Shown here: in pieces, positions 11,055 through 22,847 of the stretch
Layout: each line of letters starts with the position of its first letter
Position numbering within the stretch: position 1 is the first letter of the stretch
Assembly (NCBI GenBank): GCA_004835665.1
Contig: RBKR01000003.1
Span: 1,178,001-1,242,000 of the forward strand
From: Phoma sp. XZ068
Taxonomy: Eukaryota; Ascomycota; Dothideomycetes; Pleosporales; Didymellaceae
DNA length: 64,000 bases
Reading direction: 5' to 3'
Notes under the pieces: generated by a model
What the model saw: only the letters and a program-made list of their open reading frames with translations
Database searches by the model: none
What the model was told of the DNA's origin: nothing
Made by a program: the position numbers and the translations under genes

Positions 11055-12364
11055 ATGACGTCTCGTTTCAGACTTCCTGCCCCACATTTGTATCTGATTG
11101 CAGGGGCATCCCTCGGAAGTCTGCTATTTCTGCGGTACGTGTCAAGCTCGCTGCGAGACGACAAGTTCAAGACGCTCGTATCGCCGCGAGAAACTGTCCT
11201 GCCCAGGCTCAAATGTAATGAGGTGGAGCTTCCATATCCGCCAGATGCGTTGCCAGGAACTCGAGATGTAGACTCTCCTTATGGCAGCATTCGAGTGTAT
11301 GAATGGGGTCCTGACGATGGAGAGAAAATTCTACTCATTCATGGCATATCAACGCCGAGTATCGCCTTGACTGATCTAGCTTACAAGCTGGTTGAGAGAG
11401 GATGTCGAGTGATGTTGTTTGGTACGTTAAGTCTTAGCATTGTGAATAATCTGGCCCCAGAAAATAAGTCCAGATAACACAGCGTACCTTTTGTGGACAG
11501 AAAGTCTGGCGTGACTTACCAAGCATTGATATTGAGGCCTCATCTACCTTTTACTAACCAATGCCAGACCTCTTCTCACGCGGCTACTCCTCTGGACCAT
11601 CCCCACACACCCACCGCTACGACTCCTCTCTCTACACCTCACAAATCCACATCTGCCTCCTCTCCTCTCCACTCCACTGGTCCACCTTCACTCTGATCGG
11701 CTACTCCCTTGGCGGCGCCCTAGCCGCAGACTTCACGTCCTACTTCCCCCAGCTGATCAACAATCTCATCCTGATCGCGCCTGGGGGCCTCATACGACGA
11801 AGCCACACAACGTGGAAAAGTCGACTACTATACAGCACATCCGGTATCCTCCCAGAATCATGGATAGAGAAACTAGTAGCGACACGCCTGTACACCGGCC
11901 CAGAGGAAGCACGCAGCATCGAGCCAGAACCCAATACAGTTGAGAAAGCCGAGACCAAGACTCGTAGAGATGCAGTGTATGCTTCCTCCCACCATGCTCT
12001 TCTCCCTGGGAACCCGTATAGCACTGTGGGTGCGGTTGTGGACTGGCAGATTGAGCATCACAGGGGGTTTGTGCCGGCATTTATATCGAGTATTCGGTAT
12101 GCGCCAGTACATGGAGAGCATGAACGGTGGAGGGTGCTGGGTAGGAATATCAATGATAGGACTGGGAGGTTGACTAAGGCACATATCGTATTGGGCGAGA
12201 CGGATCCGATTATCGTCAAACATGAGCTTATCGAAGATGCGATAAGCGTTTTAGGAGAGAAGAATGTGGAGTTTCATGTTGTGGAGGGTGCAGGGCATGA
12301 AGTTGCTATCGAGAAGGCAGAAGACATCTTGAGGGTTGTTGGGAGGGCCTTTGGGAAGTGGTGA
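11055..12364 (+). CDS. Membrane-anchored alpha/beta hydrolase
   Basis: A serine hydrolase of the alpha/beta fold with unknown substrate. Exon 1 is 11055-11421 and exon 2 is 11568-12364, giving 387 aa. The N-terminus has one hydrophobic segment (LYLIAGASLGSLLFLRYV, about residues 13-30), suggesting an organelle or ER anchor. The fold signatures are the oxyanion-side LLIHGIS, the nucleophile elbow GYSLGG with Ser at about 169, an acid in GETDP, and the catalytic His in GAGHEV near the C-terminus, all in the expected order. The 146-bp intron falls just before DLFSRGYS. An in-frame upstream start at 10926 would put a long extra hydrophobic tract before the anchor, so 11055 is preferred. The family is broad (lipases, esterases, ABHD-like proteins). 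Confidence 0.88.
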
Positions 12365-12616
12365 CCCTAACAGTAATCACACCACGTCAACATGCATAGA
12401 ATAGACATAGTACAGCAATTGTGCCACGTTGTACTCATTGTACATCTGGACTTATGATCCATGGTATACCTTTACACGCTGTTACAGTTGTACGATTAGA
12501 CAACTCGATGTAGAAACCCGCCCATAAAACACCTGAATTACCACTATTCACCCTTGTTTACTTCTTCTCTTTCCCAGTGTATATCTACACGGCTTCCGAT
12601 GACTTTTGTGTGATCT

Positions 12617-14679
12617 TCAGGCAGTGCGAAATCGTTGACGTCGTGAACCGCTTCTGCTCCGGGACCAGTGTGCGATACATCTTGTACCATCATCCACCCC
12701 GCGAATAAATGCCCCCATAACGTCCTGGAGGCTGTAACCGCCGCAGTGAGAACCAAGAGCGGTCGCAAATGTGGCTGCCATGGTGCTCATAGTGTGCATA
12801 TCGATTAAATCAGCCTTTTGTATGGACCACCCATCAACAAGGCGCGCAACAAAGTCTTGCACATGCTCTAGCATAACACCGCTCAGGCTTAGGCCGAACA
12901 TTTTGGCAGTTTTGCCTAATGCACGTGCAGTGGCAGTGTTTAGTGTGATGTTTCTCTCACGCAAATCTGCGGCAATGGCGGTGGTCCTGATGCCAGGCTG
13001 GAAAACATCGAAGTTCAGGAGTTCCCGACAATCTGCATCGTTGTTGAGACGATCAACCAGATCTTTAAGATCTAGGATATGGAGCACGGCATGGCGGTTT
13101 ATCTCACCCCAGATAAAGTACTCGCCGTTTCCTGGCGATTTCAGCAAGTAATTTGGAGGACACTCGGCTGAACCTACCTTGGTATCGCGCCCATCGGGCA
13201 AGGCCCTGGGACTTCAACCATGGAAATATTTCAGCTGCATGATAGGTTTTATGCTCCTGCTGCAGACTTGGCGCATGCAGGTCAATTAGAGCAATTTGCG
13301 GTTGCTGCATATTCATCGCGTATGACAGCGCCTGGAGGAGGGACTACGGTATATCAGACGATGATCAAATACATTAGAAAATGGGAACTCACGCTGGCAG
13401 TGGATATGTAAACAGGAGTATCACCCTGTTTACTGAGATGTAGGAGGGTGAGAATCTTGCCGGCATTGGAGGGATCATCTTTGGCAATAGGTGCAGGGAA
13501 CGGACGGGGCCAGTCCACGAACGTCTGTGCCACAAAGCTTCCATCAATAAACTTTGTCCGGTTTGCGGTGTCCCAGACTCGAAACGTGAGGTGCGGTTTC
13601 AATGACTTAGTCCTTGGGCGCTCTTCCGCATCCGCGAGTACTTCTGAGCGATCTTCTACAGGAATTCGAATTGCCCTTGATATGTTGTTGAATGGCTTTG
13701 AAATGGCGCTGCCGTCCTCACCGACTGATTGGGTGGAAGTAACTTGTTTGTCTTCCTCTTGTCTCCTCTTGACCATCTTCTTGTACTCAATCTTTGTACT
13801 GGGTGATCCCTTCTTGGCCGCCCTCCCTAAGTCGAAGTCTGCTTCGACATCACGCTTCCGTAGATCAAGACCAGAGATGATCGCTTCCTCTTCGATGAAG
13901 GCTCGGATGTCATCGCAGCATCCATGAGGATCATCAAAGGGTATACGAAACAAAATGTTGAGTTCGCGAACTGCTTTTGGGCCGTAGTAACACATGTGCC
14001 CATGGAACTGGTTGTGGACGATATGCTGTCTGAGGTCCAGACCGGTAATCTTGTTGAAGAGGGTTGGAATCGTAGCGGAGTCTTCACTGAAGTACCAACG
14101 ATACAAGATCGCGAGCAGCTCTCTTTCAGTCGAGTCCCATATCTTTCGGGGATGATATTCTACTTCTCTCAAAGCCTCTAGCAGCCTTGCATTCCTAGTC
14201 AACGTTGGTGTCTTTTTCGATGGCTTCGTTGCGACTTTTGTAGGGAACAGACGTCGTCGGATCGGTTTGTTCTTTGCTAGGCCTTTCGCATGTTTGAAGT
14301 GTTGACGCTTCACTCCGGTGCTACGGTTTGGCGCTACGTGACGATTCCGAACAGAAGGAGACGGCGTATCCTCCAGAAAGTCAGTCCTCTCGGACTCATA
14401 CCCGACATCAGCGAAGCTCTCAGTCGGTGACTCTACACCTCCTTCCGGAAGATGTACAGGGAGAGCACCCAAAGAAGAGGAAGACGAGCTCCCGGCAGCA
14501 GCCAACAACTGTTCCAGAAGATCTTGGCCTGTAGACGATTCCGGTGTTGACATCGCAACGGAGATAGCATCAGCAAGAACCTCGTCATCATTGTCGCCCG
14601 CCAGGGTGACTGGCGAGTCTTGTCTAGAGAATTCAAAAGCGGCGGTGTCTGATGGCTCCGACTTGACGTAAACTTCCAC
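12617..14679 (-). CDS. DUF7587-like fungal protein of unknown function
   Basis: Exons (minus): 13393-14679, 13178-13343 and 12617-13131, with introns of 49 and 46 bp, giving 655 aa. The N-terminal third is acidic and disordered, with a basic patch (NKPIRRRLFPTKVATKPSKK). A middle segment (about residues 165-270) has YHPRKIWDSTERELLAILYRW and looks like a helical recognition or SANT-like element. The C-terminal domain starts at about FRVWDTANRTKF. It continues through YISTASSLLQALSYA and YHAAEIFPWL to GEYFIWGEINRHAVLHI, a pattern I associate with the fungal DUF7587 family. No catalytic motif is evident. The last ~25 codons could instead be spliced into another frame that stays open to 12544, so the C-terminus is less certain. 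Confidence 0.75.
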
Positions 14680-16191
14680 ATCATCTTCGCACGATGGTAT
14701 AACCGTCTCACTAATTTGCGAGAGTTGACTTTGAGCACCTTCTTTGATCAGCTTGTGTTTTGGGATCTAACTCATTAATATACGCTGTACAGACCTTGAC
14801 TTCCGTCGTCAGTGACGCTCAGTCGTGACAACGACTGCTGTGTATCTTCCACAAGGACACGCGTCGCTGTATACAGCATGACGCCAGGCTGTGCGGCCGT
14901 CCAGTTCGAATTTATCCTCATAGCGAGATGACTGAACGAAATTGACCATATAATAGCTGAGAAAGAAACGAATGCGAGAACTGAGCGTGTACAGGAAAGC
15001 AACGATTGTGATGATACAGCAGTGCAGTGACAATGGCAGAAAAACATCTCGCCCACTACGCGTACTTATCCTACTCAACGCGTAGCGTTTGCAAAGACGC
15101 GGTAGCTACCCGTCTTGGCGTCGCGGACGTGTAACGCGTAGTGAGGGTGAGGATGAGAGCGTGGTGCCAAACCATGATGCTCTACACGTCAGCGCGAGGC
15201 CTGTAGAGACGGATCTCATGGCAGGTATTGATTCAACGGCTTGATTGCTGTTCATATGTCTGTAAGTTGTTGTTAGGTGCAGCAAAACATGTCGACAGGA
15301 CGGTGAGGTGTGAAGGGTGAGTGCAGTTAGCAGCAAATTGAAGTCAAGTAAGCACACCGCCATTTGCAGCATATGAACATGCAAACAGAGTCCTTACCCA
15401 ACAGTGACGAGTTGAGTGCAAGTAAGAGACATTGGTTAGTCAACGTACTTCACAGTTTGCTCAACATTACTGCGAGAAAGAAAGGCCAACGAGGGAAGGA
15501 AGAAAATAAGCTCTCCATCAAAGCCAACAAGCACCATAATGCTATTTTAACTCAACGTCTATAATAAAGCACGACAAAACATACTGCCTCCCACGCTACG
15601 TTACATTCGTGATTTTCGTAAAGGGATGGATCGAGGAAGGAGATTCAAAGCACGGAAAACCAAATGCAGCCACGGTTGCGCCAAGTTGTACTACCTACTA
15701 CCCGTGAGATGCAGACAGGTGAAGGATGCGGTATGCCTAACATGATGTGCGCCGACGGATGCATCCGAGAAGCGGACATGGGCGAACGTGGTGGGTGTCA
15801 ATACGGGATGAAGCCGAGGTACAGACGGTTGACTCTTGTGTTCGATACTTTTGACGACGATGGGGATGCTAATTGGCTGCTGCTGCTAGTTTCTGCGAAC
15901 GACTCGCGGAATGGTGAGTGTTCGGATCCGACCATGGTGGTGTGAAATCGTTGGTGAGGTGCATAAGCGCCGGGGCGCAAAGGAAGGAAGGTCGTAACGC
16001 ACTGCTGCAAGGATAGTATGCGAGGAATAGAAGCAATATAGCCCGCATACGGTTTTCACAGCGTGACTTCTCATATCCAAGCGGGCCAGACTCCAGTCTC
16101 CTCGAGCCGTCTCGTCCTGCCGGCTTTGGCGCGCAGTACGCAATTCTTGCACGCACAAGTTCCCAACCGGATCCTTCTGTCGATCATGGCC
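14680..16191. other. 1.5-kb intergenic region without a supported gene
   Basis: This lies between two minus-strand genes. It holds the promoter of the DUF7587-like gene on its left and the 3' flank of the F-box-like gene on its right. Frames of 60-95 codons occur on both strands but show no domain, no splice-consistent extension and no promoter link. Confidence 0.45.
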
Positions 16192-17782
16192 TCATTTGTG
16201 GCCATGTTGCTCGGTGCACATCTTTCTGACGACCCACTTCTCCCAGAACTTGCGCTGCTGGATAGTCACTAGTATCCCGTCGTCGCCTAGCACTTCAACG
16301 CTGTCCATGTGGCCGTTGCAGTTGCACCATGGTACCGACGCGGGTGTATCCGGAGACAGCGGCGGGAAATGCAGATTACCGCCCTGTTCTGGTTCATCCG
16401 TACCTGCGTCGGAATCCGAATCGTCCACCGAGCCGTCGCTGACGTATGCTTCGTCCTGCTCGTCGATGTGATCGAGTTCGTCTTCGTATGGGTCCCAGTC
16501 ATCGCTCTCGTCGCTGCTGTCGCTCCCTAGAGGGTCGTCTGGTACTTCTGCTCCCATGATCCATGCATCGTCGAAGTGCTTTTCGTAGTCTATCCGCCGA
16601 AGACTAACCCAATCGAGTCTTAACATGTCTTCTCGGAGAAACGAAAGGACATCCCTCCACCGGCTGCCATCCTTCAACAGAACGTCTCGTAACCTCAGAC
16701 CCCGTAATGTTTCTCTGTGCCTTCTAGCGAGTGCAATAATCTCGTCCGCATCAAGACGCCAGGCTTGAATGCCAAAGGCCTGTAATTTGTCCCACTTGAC
16801 GTTATGAAAGATTTCTTCCAGCTTCAAAGTGAGGGGTCGGTGCGAGGGGAATCCAATATGTACAGCTTCTATGTTCTTGGCAGCCGTAAATACAGCTTTA
16901 GATAGTGACGAAAGGTCCCTCATTCGTTGGTCCAGATCTATCCCGTCGTCAAAGTGGAGCTCGAGACACGTGAGTCGTTCGGCGAGAAGTCTCATGGCAG
17001 TCGGCGGATTATTCGCAGCGCCTAGCACGCTTACTGGGCTTAGCATAGGTGATGAAAACCTGGAGCATTGCGATTTCGATGCAATCAGTGCCTCGCCTAT
17101 CGTTCTTGTTGAATGTAGACAAGCTGGCGGCCACTTCAGTTCTACCATCTGGCTGACTTCGTCATGTGTCCGGAGGTACTGCATAAGCATGCCGTCTTCT
17201 TGATCTTGTAGCCTCAGTATTTGAACATGCTGTAGAGATGTAAAAGCTGATATGGCCAGCGTTAAGACTCGGGCATCTTCTTGTGTGCGCACTATATCTT
17301 TCTGCTCTTTCACCTTTTGCACGAAGTGACTAGCGTCCAGGAATCCAAGATTATCTGGTAGTGTTGTGAGCAAATCCTGTACACGTTCTCTTCCTGCAGC
17401 ACAGTCAGTTATGCTGGTAGTAAAATGAACCGTGTACACAACCTTCAACGTAGAAAAAAGGCACCATGTAACTAAATTTCTTCACCCGCTCAGCTAGATG
17501 CGGCTGGCTTGCGATGTTTTCTAGGCGCTTTAAGCCCCTCCTTGAGAACCTTGTCGTCACTCTAGAGAATTGGTGGATAGCCCCGAGGTCTGCAAACTTC
17601 CTGCAAGTCAGTCTCAGGCTTGCGATTGTTTGGGCCTGGTCCGGCTCGATTGGTGGAGGTGGTTTGAAGCTCTCTTGTGACAGGTATGCGCGACGTTCCA
17701 AGCTGATGAGTTTTTCGGGTTCTGAGGCAATATGTTCGAGTATAATTCGTAAGAGTTCGTCGGCAAGATCGAGGATACCCAT
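16192..17782 (-). CDS. F-box-like protein with acidic C-terminus
   Basis: Exon 1 is 17443-17782 and exon 2 is 16192-17393, with a 49-bp intron, giving 513 aa. The N-terminus (MGILDLADELLRIILEHI, later IASLRLTCRKFADLG) has the spacing of a fungal F-box, which binds Skp1 in SCF ubiquitin ligases. The middle holds leucine-rich stretches (LTCLELHFDDG, ETLRGLRLRDVLLKDGSRW) typical of the large ascomycete family of F-box proteins with irregular leucine-rich repeats. The C-terminus has a strongly acidic block (SDSSDESDDWDPYEDELDH and SDSDAGTDEPEQ), followed by a short basic end. The substrate cannot be inferred. Family members are often lineage-specific and variable. Confidence 0.8.
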
Positions 17783-19180
17783 GGCGACGGTGCTTTGACC
17801 ATCCAGGTCTTAGGATGTGAGGTAGGAGCTCCCGGAGGCACGGGCGCAAGAACCGACCCTAGCAGCGGATATATACTCCAAAACAGAGTGAACGAAGGTT
17901 CGGGCCGGCACGGCGTAAAGCGCAGACGTGGCGGAAAGTAGTGTGAGTGTGCAGCGGCAGAGTCCCGAGGTGGTTTCAGCGGAGCTACGTGTTGATGTCC
18001 GGGGACGGCGCTCAGTCAGTCTGTGGGCGCAATCCAGCCGGAGGGGCACACTCGGGAAAATAAAGGAAGCATGACCTCTCCAGGTTCTCCAGCGGTCAGC
18101 TAAGCATTGCTGAAAGTTGCAGAGGACGACTGGACACGAAACCTGCACCCATACGCAACCAAGCTTGCCCTAAGGATGCAGGCAGCCTCCCCGCCCAATA
18201 ATGAAGTGCGACTCATACTCGACATGGCTTAGAGCGTCACGTGCTTGACAGCCGATGCGGGCGTCCTGGTAGAAAGGCGGATCCAAGGGAGGACCCGCGA
18301 GCGAAAACACGTCGATTCGTTGCTAGACACGGTCGCACGCCGTCCAGGGGTGGATCAGGCTGCGGCACTGTGATTCGAGGTGTTCTCGCTCCCCACCACA
18401 TGCGAGCAAGGCCTTCGAATCAGAGCCTAATGCGTTGCCAACGAAGCATGCAGCAGAAGCGATTGCGGACGCCAATGGCCGCCTCATATGGGATGAATTG
18501 GGTCATACCACTGCCGTGCACCTGGGTTCGCATCAAACACATCATTCGAAGAAAGGCGCGCTGGTGATGAGACTGACGGAGGAATAGCCACGAGTAGCCA
18601 CCATCGCCTTGGAAGGCTGAAACATGTAGCATGGCGTGTCTTTGTGTATTATTTGGCGCTACTGAACGCGGCTCCACGCAGCAGTCTCTGTTCGCGCGCA
18701 CGCGATATGGGGAGACCGCTGCGTTGTCACCGATTGCTTGCATGTAATATTCCATGTCGTCGCCCGATGACCGGTGCGCAACCCTTGTCCCGCCTCGATG
18801 ACATCTGTCGCAGACGCAAACGTTTGCGGCGCCGCTCGCAAATCGATCAACGTACGAGGAGTTCTCTGACGCAGAACGAATGCCGGCGTGCTGCTGGTCG
18901 CCATTTTGGGGGACGCCACTTGCTTGGTACAATCGTACCTTGACACGAAGTTTACAGCAGCTGCATATGCTAGTCCACGCTGTCGTGTGGTCCAGAGGTA
19001 CATGAGGCTGTGTACCGTTGCACAGGATATGTACCTAGTCAACTTCCTGCGCATCCTTCGAGCTATCGAATCTACCACAAACAACAACTCAACTCCTTGC
19101 CTCGGCCGGCCACCTTCACAGTCAGAACAAACATCAACGTGGCAATTCCGTCATTTCATGCGTACATTCCCGGTCTTCCC
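17783..19180. other. 1.4-kb intergenic region without a supported gene
   Basis: This holds the promoter of the F-box-like gene (left) and the 3' flank of the CAB4-type gene (right). A 170-codon frame at 18420-18932 (-) and a 121-codon frame at 18888-19253 (+) overlap each other on opposite strands and have no recognisable features. Confidence 0.45.
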
Positions 19181-20491
19181 TCAGGCTTTTGCTCTTGGCT
19201 TGACGAGTTCACTCCGCTTTCGACGAATCTCTGTGCTGCTTAGCTTGCTCTGAAACGTCTCATCGACGCTGCCTTCTTCGCTGGCATCAAGGACAGCCAC
19301 TTCGTAGACCTCGAGTGGATCCCAACCCTGTTCCTTTCGTTTCTCATTGACAGCAGCGCCGCCGCCTCTGGTCTCGAGCGAGAGAGCCAGCGCTGTGATG
19401 TCCTTGTCGGTGATGGTAGGCCCAAAGGGATCCCAGATCTCCACGTACTTGATGGTCATGCCAAATGGGTAGATGACATGAACGGCATGTCCATTTGGAC
19501 CTGGCTCGTTGACTTCTTGTACCTGAATGCGATTGTCGTCAGGTTGACCGAAGAAGATGATTGAATGTAAAAAGTCATGCGTCGCCTCTTGACGAGCTTT
19601 CCAGCTTTCGAGCTGGTCAGCGAACTTCTTGTTCACGAGAAGAGCATCACCGGTGATTCCGACGGTGAGAACGCTAGGGCGGTCTGATTGCTGTCGTCGT
19701 CCTAGCACAAAGGCAAACATGGTAAGCAACAGCTTATGGCCGATGTGGAGGTGGTCGAATGTGCCGCCCACAGCAACAGAGAGGTGCTTGATAGAATTAT
19801 CGAAAGCAGTGGGAGAAGTCGTGGAGGGGGTCTCGTTGAGAACCATGCCACCTCGTACCCTCGACACTTGGGTGTCTTTGTTGATGGCGAGGAAGCTCTT
19901 CAAGAAACGCTCGCCCTCTTCACTCTCTACCGAGTATACAGCTCTCCACTGCCTGGCACTCTTGGCAAGTGTACGCAAATCAATCGCAGGGCCTTGCAGC
20001 TCTTGCTCTGGTGTAGACTGTTCAGAGGTGATCTCAAGCTTGCCGTCTCTGGGATGCGCTATTAGGAGGATACGGGTGTCAATGCCCTCTGCATCCTCTG
20101 TGTCAATTGAATCGTTGGCGGCAACGATGCATATCAACTTGTATAGGTTGGCAACCAGCTGTTGTGTGGTATCGTACAACGGTCCCCTAGCGTCGTCGAG
20201 ACGTCCGTACAGATGTGGACATGGCAGCGCGATCTCCAGCAAGGTAGGCGTCTGAGCGCGCCTTAGCTCTCTCAATACAGTCGAAAAGGGGGCAGCGTAT
20301 GCAGCCTTCAGTGATGCATATGTAGAAGAGGGTGGTGCGGGCGGCAACAGCAGCAATGCACGGTATGGGTCTTTGTGCAGTGGAGGCATGGTTGTCAGAT
20401 GTCGCTGGAGCAGGTAAACACGAGACAGGGCAGGCGGGGCGAGGGCAGGGCTGAGGCGGCGTGCTGCTGTGAGTGCTGTGAACAGGCTCAT
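19181..20491 (-). CDS. CAB4: Phosphopantetheine adenylyltransferase, Cab4 type (CoA biosynthesis)
   Basis: This enzyme transfers AMP from ATP to 4'-phosphopantetheine, giving dephospho-CoA, the penultimate CoA step. It is a single exon of 436 aa. The C-terminal half is a cytidylyltransferase-like domain with the nucleotide-binding motif GGTFDHLHIGH at about 242-252, followed by LTVGITGDALLVNKK, FLHSIIFFGQPDDN and, near the end, SSTEIRRKR, which matches the ISST-type motif of the family. The N-terminal ~200 residues are a less conserved extension, as in fungal Cab4. Two starts are possible. The one at 20491 gives an Ala/Arg-rich start that could act as a targeting sequence, and the one at 20389 gives MPPLHKDPYRALLLLPP. 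The gene is divergent from the WD40 gene, with 237 bp between starts if the longer form is used. Confidence 0.88.
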   Translation of the reverse strand: MSLFTALTAARRLSPALAPPALSRVYLLQRHLTTMPPLHKDPYRALLLLPPAPPSSTYASLKAAYAAPFSTVLRELRRAQTPTLLEIALPCPHLYGRLDDARGPLYDTTQQLVANLYKLICIVAANDSIDTEDAEGIDTRILLIAHPRDGKLEITSEQSTPEQELQGPAIDLRTLAKSARQWRAVYSVESEEGERFLKSFLAINKDTQVSRVRGGMVLNETPSTTSPTAFDNSIKHLSVAVGGTFDHLHIGHKLLLTMFAFVLGRRQQSDRPSVLTVGITGDALLVNKKFADQLESWKARQEATHDFLHSIIFFGQPDDNRIQVQEVNEPGPNGHAVHVIYPFGMTIKYVEIWDPFGPTITDKDITALALSLETRGGGAAVNEKRKEQGWDPLEVYEVAVLDASEEGSVDETFQSKLSSTEIRRKRSELVKPRAKA

Positions 20492-20728
20492 AGGACGGCT
20501 GCAATGGCTGCGAGGGTGCTTGGGGTCATTCAGACGTGGAGCTACAGCCAGAATGCTGCCATGCTCGGCAGCGCGGTGGAGGGCGAGGTGGTGGGGGAGG
20601 GGTTGGATCGGCCTAGCGCGCAGCCCAAGACGTCGGCCATCCACGACCCTGACGGGCTCAGGCTTCTCACGACGCGCGACCGTCTTCCTCTCTCCCGGAT
20701 AGCTCGAAGCTGTTCTCCTCGCGGCGCG
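20492..20728. promoter_or_regulatory. Short divergent promoter, CAB4-type and WD40 genes
   Basis: 237 bp separate the two start codons. The region is GC-rich without a TATA box, consistent with a bidirectional housekeeping promoter. Confidence 0.5.
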
Positions 20729-22847
20729 ATGCCGTTCCACCACAACAATCCGCAGCAGTTCAACCTGGCGGCTGGACTGGGGCAGGCCGCGCAACTGGGC
20801 TCCATCGGCAGTCCCATGGGGTATGAGCGCGCACGCAGCCTGAGCGAACTGCGACTGACCATGCCCAAGGAACTTGAGAACCGCGACCGCCGGGACCACG
20901 GGCGCCGGCACCGACGCATTCGCGCCTCCCAGCGCCGGCGGAGCTCAGGACGAGCTGCACGTCTCGGCGCCTGCATCTGCCCAGCAGCCGCCGCAACAAC
21001 CGCCGCCGCAGCAGCAGATGTACGGCCAGGCCGACCAGTACGCCGGCTCCGCGCCCAACATCAGCCTCCAGCAGTCTACCCCGCAGGGCTCCCACTACGG
21101 CACGCCTGCCACACTGCCGGGCAGTCTGCAGCCTGCACAGCGTCCGGGTCCTTCCTCTGCGAACACAGCTCCGACCGTGCCGACCCAGACCATCGTCAGC
21201 AACGCCAACTCGTACACGCTCCCCACGCGCTCCAACACCATCAGCCAGTCACAGCACGCATCCTCCCACACGTACTCGCGCTCGAGCCCAGCTGGCATGG
21301 GCCCCGAACAGAAGTACATTCCATTCTCAAATACCCCTGAGCAGCCCAGGTACACAGCATCCACACCCTCGCAGAAGTACTACCCTTCTACGCCTACCGC
21401 CAATGCATCGCATTCACCACTGGGCCTCGCCGACATCAGGCCGCGCGCGAACTCGAGCATGGATCCAGAGAACCAAGGACAAAGCAACGCCTTCGTCGCC
21501 GAGCAGAACAAGACCCCCTCGAACAGCAACTATCTTGCGCCATGGAGCATATATGCCTACGATTGGTGTAAATGGAACGTACCAGGGGGTAACAGCGCTG
21601 GAAAAATGGCCGTAGGAAGCTACATCGAAGACAACCACAACTTCATCCGCATCCTGGACACCCAGATCACGCCCCAGCACGATTCTGCTCCTGGCACATC
21701 ACCGTACGGCCTCGAGTACAACGCGATTGCGGAGGCCACCTGCTCGTTCCCCGTCACTCGCATTCTGTGGGAGCCTCCGTCGTCACAGAAGCAGTCGACC
21801 GATCTTCTTGCGACCTCTGGCGACCATCTGCGATTATGGTCACTTCCTCAGTCATCAGGCAACAGCCTCAGCAACACGATAACACGAACGTCCTCAGTGA
21901 ATACACGAGAACCTCAGCTGCCGAAGCTCACGCCACTTGCTCTCCTGTCCAACTCCAAGACCCCGGAGCATACCGCACCGCTGACGTCTCTTGACTGGAA
22001 CACCATGTCGCCTAAGCTTATCATCACCTCCAGCATAGACACGACCTGCACAATATGGGATATCCCCACACTCACTGCGAAGACGCAGCTGATTGCCCAC
22101 GACAAGGAGGTGTTTGACGTCCGCTTTTGCGCAGGAAGTGTCGACGTGTTTGTGAGTTGCGGCGCCGACGGTAGCGTTCGCATGTTCGACCTTCGAAGTC
22201 TAGAGCATAGCACCATCATCTACGAGCCGTCTGATAAGAACAACGACAAGGATAAAGGTTAGTCAAGCGCTGTCGATCAGCGCATGTCCCTTACTGACTC
22301 ATTGATAGGCTCACCAACGGGCCGCATGTCGCCAACAAAAGCTCAACAGACCATGTCTTACGCGCCTCCTCTTCTCCGTCTCGCTGCCTCTCCGCACGAC
22401 TCGCACCTGCTCGCCACCTTTGCTCAAGACTCGAACGTTGTCCGTATCCTCGACGTACGACAACCAGGGCAAGCGCTACTTGAGCTTCGCGGACACTCTG
22501 CGGCACTCAACAGCATCGAGTGGAATCCGTCACGGCGAGGCATGCTTGCTTCCGGCGGAGATGACTCTCTTGTACTCGTCTGGGATCTGTTGCATGCGAA
22601 CACTGGCGCTGCAATTAGCAGCGACCACGCTGCTTCCGCACCTCCTACTCCAGCAGCCGCACAACCGACCAACAACGGTACAGGCGCTCAGAGTGTCCCA
22701 GTAGGCCAGAAGGGCCCATATGCCAGCTGGCGATGTGATTATGAGGTCGGCAACATCAGTTGGGCGCCTCAAAGTGCACTGACAGGGCAAGGCGGTGATT
22801 GGGTGGGTGTTGCAGGAGGAAGAGGCGTGTGGGGCGTCAAGTTATGA
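20729..22847 (+). CDS. WD40-repeat protein, WDR68/DCAF7 (AN11) type
   Basis: Exons: 20729-20820, 20870-22257 and 22309-22847, giving 672 aa. The first intron (49 bp) has a GTATGA donor, a CTGAC branch site and an unusual AAG acceptor. It joins MPFHHNNPQQFNLAAGLGQA... to the long downstream frame, which otherwise lacks an ATG. The first ~250 residues are Gln/Ser/Pro-rich and disordered. The WD40 part begins at APWSIYAYDWCKW and KMAVGSYIEDNHNFIRIL, a start typical of the WDR68/AN11 group. Repeats such as LTSLDWNTMSPKLIITSSID (ending TIWD) and FVSCGADGSVRMFDLR follow, and the last one ends LASGGDDSLVLVWDL. Members act as scaffolds for DYRK-type kinases and CUL4 ligases in other eukaryotes. A scaffold role here is inferred. 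Confidence 0.87.

Noticed and set aside
18420..18932. A 170-codon minus-strand frame
   Set aside because: It overlaps other frames on the opposite strand, with no domain, no splice extension and no promoter. Its composition is that of random intergenic sequence.
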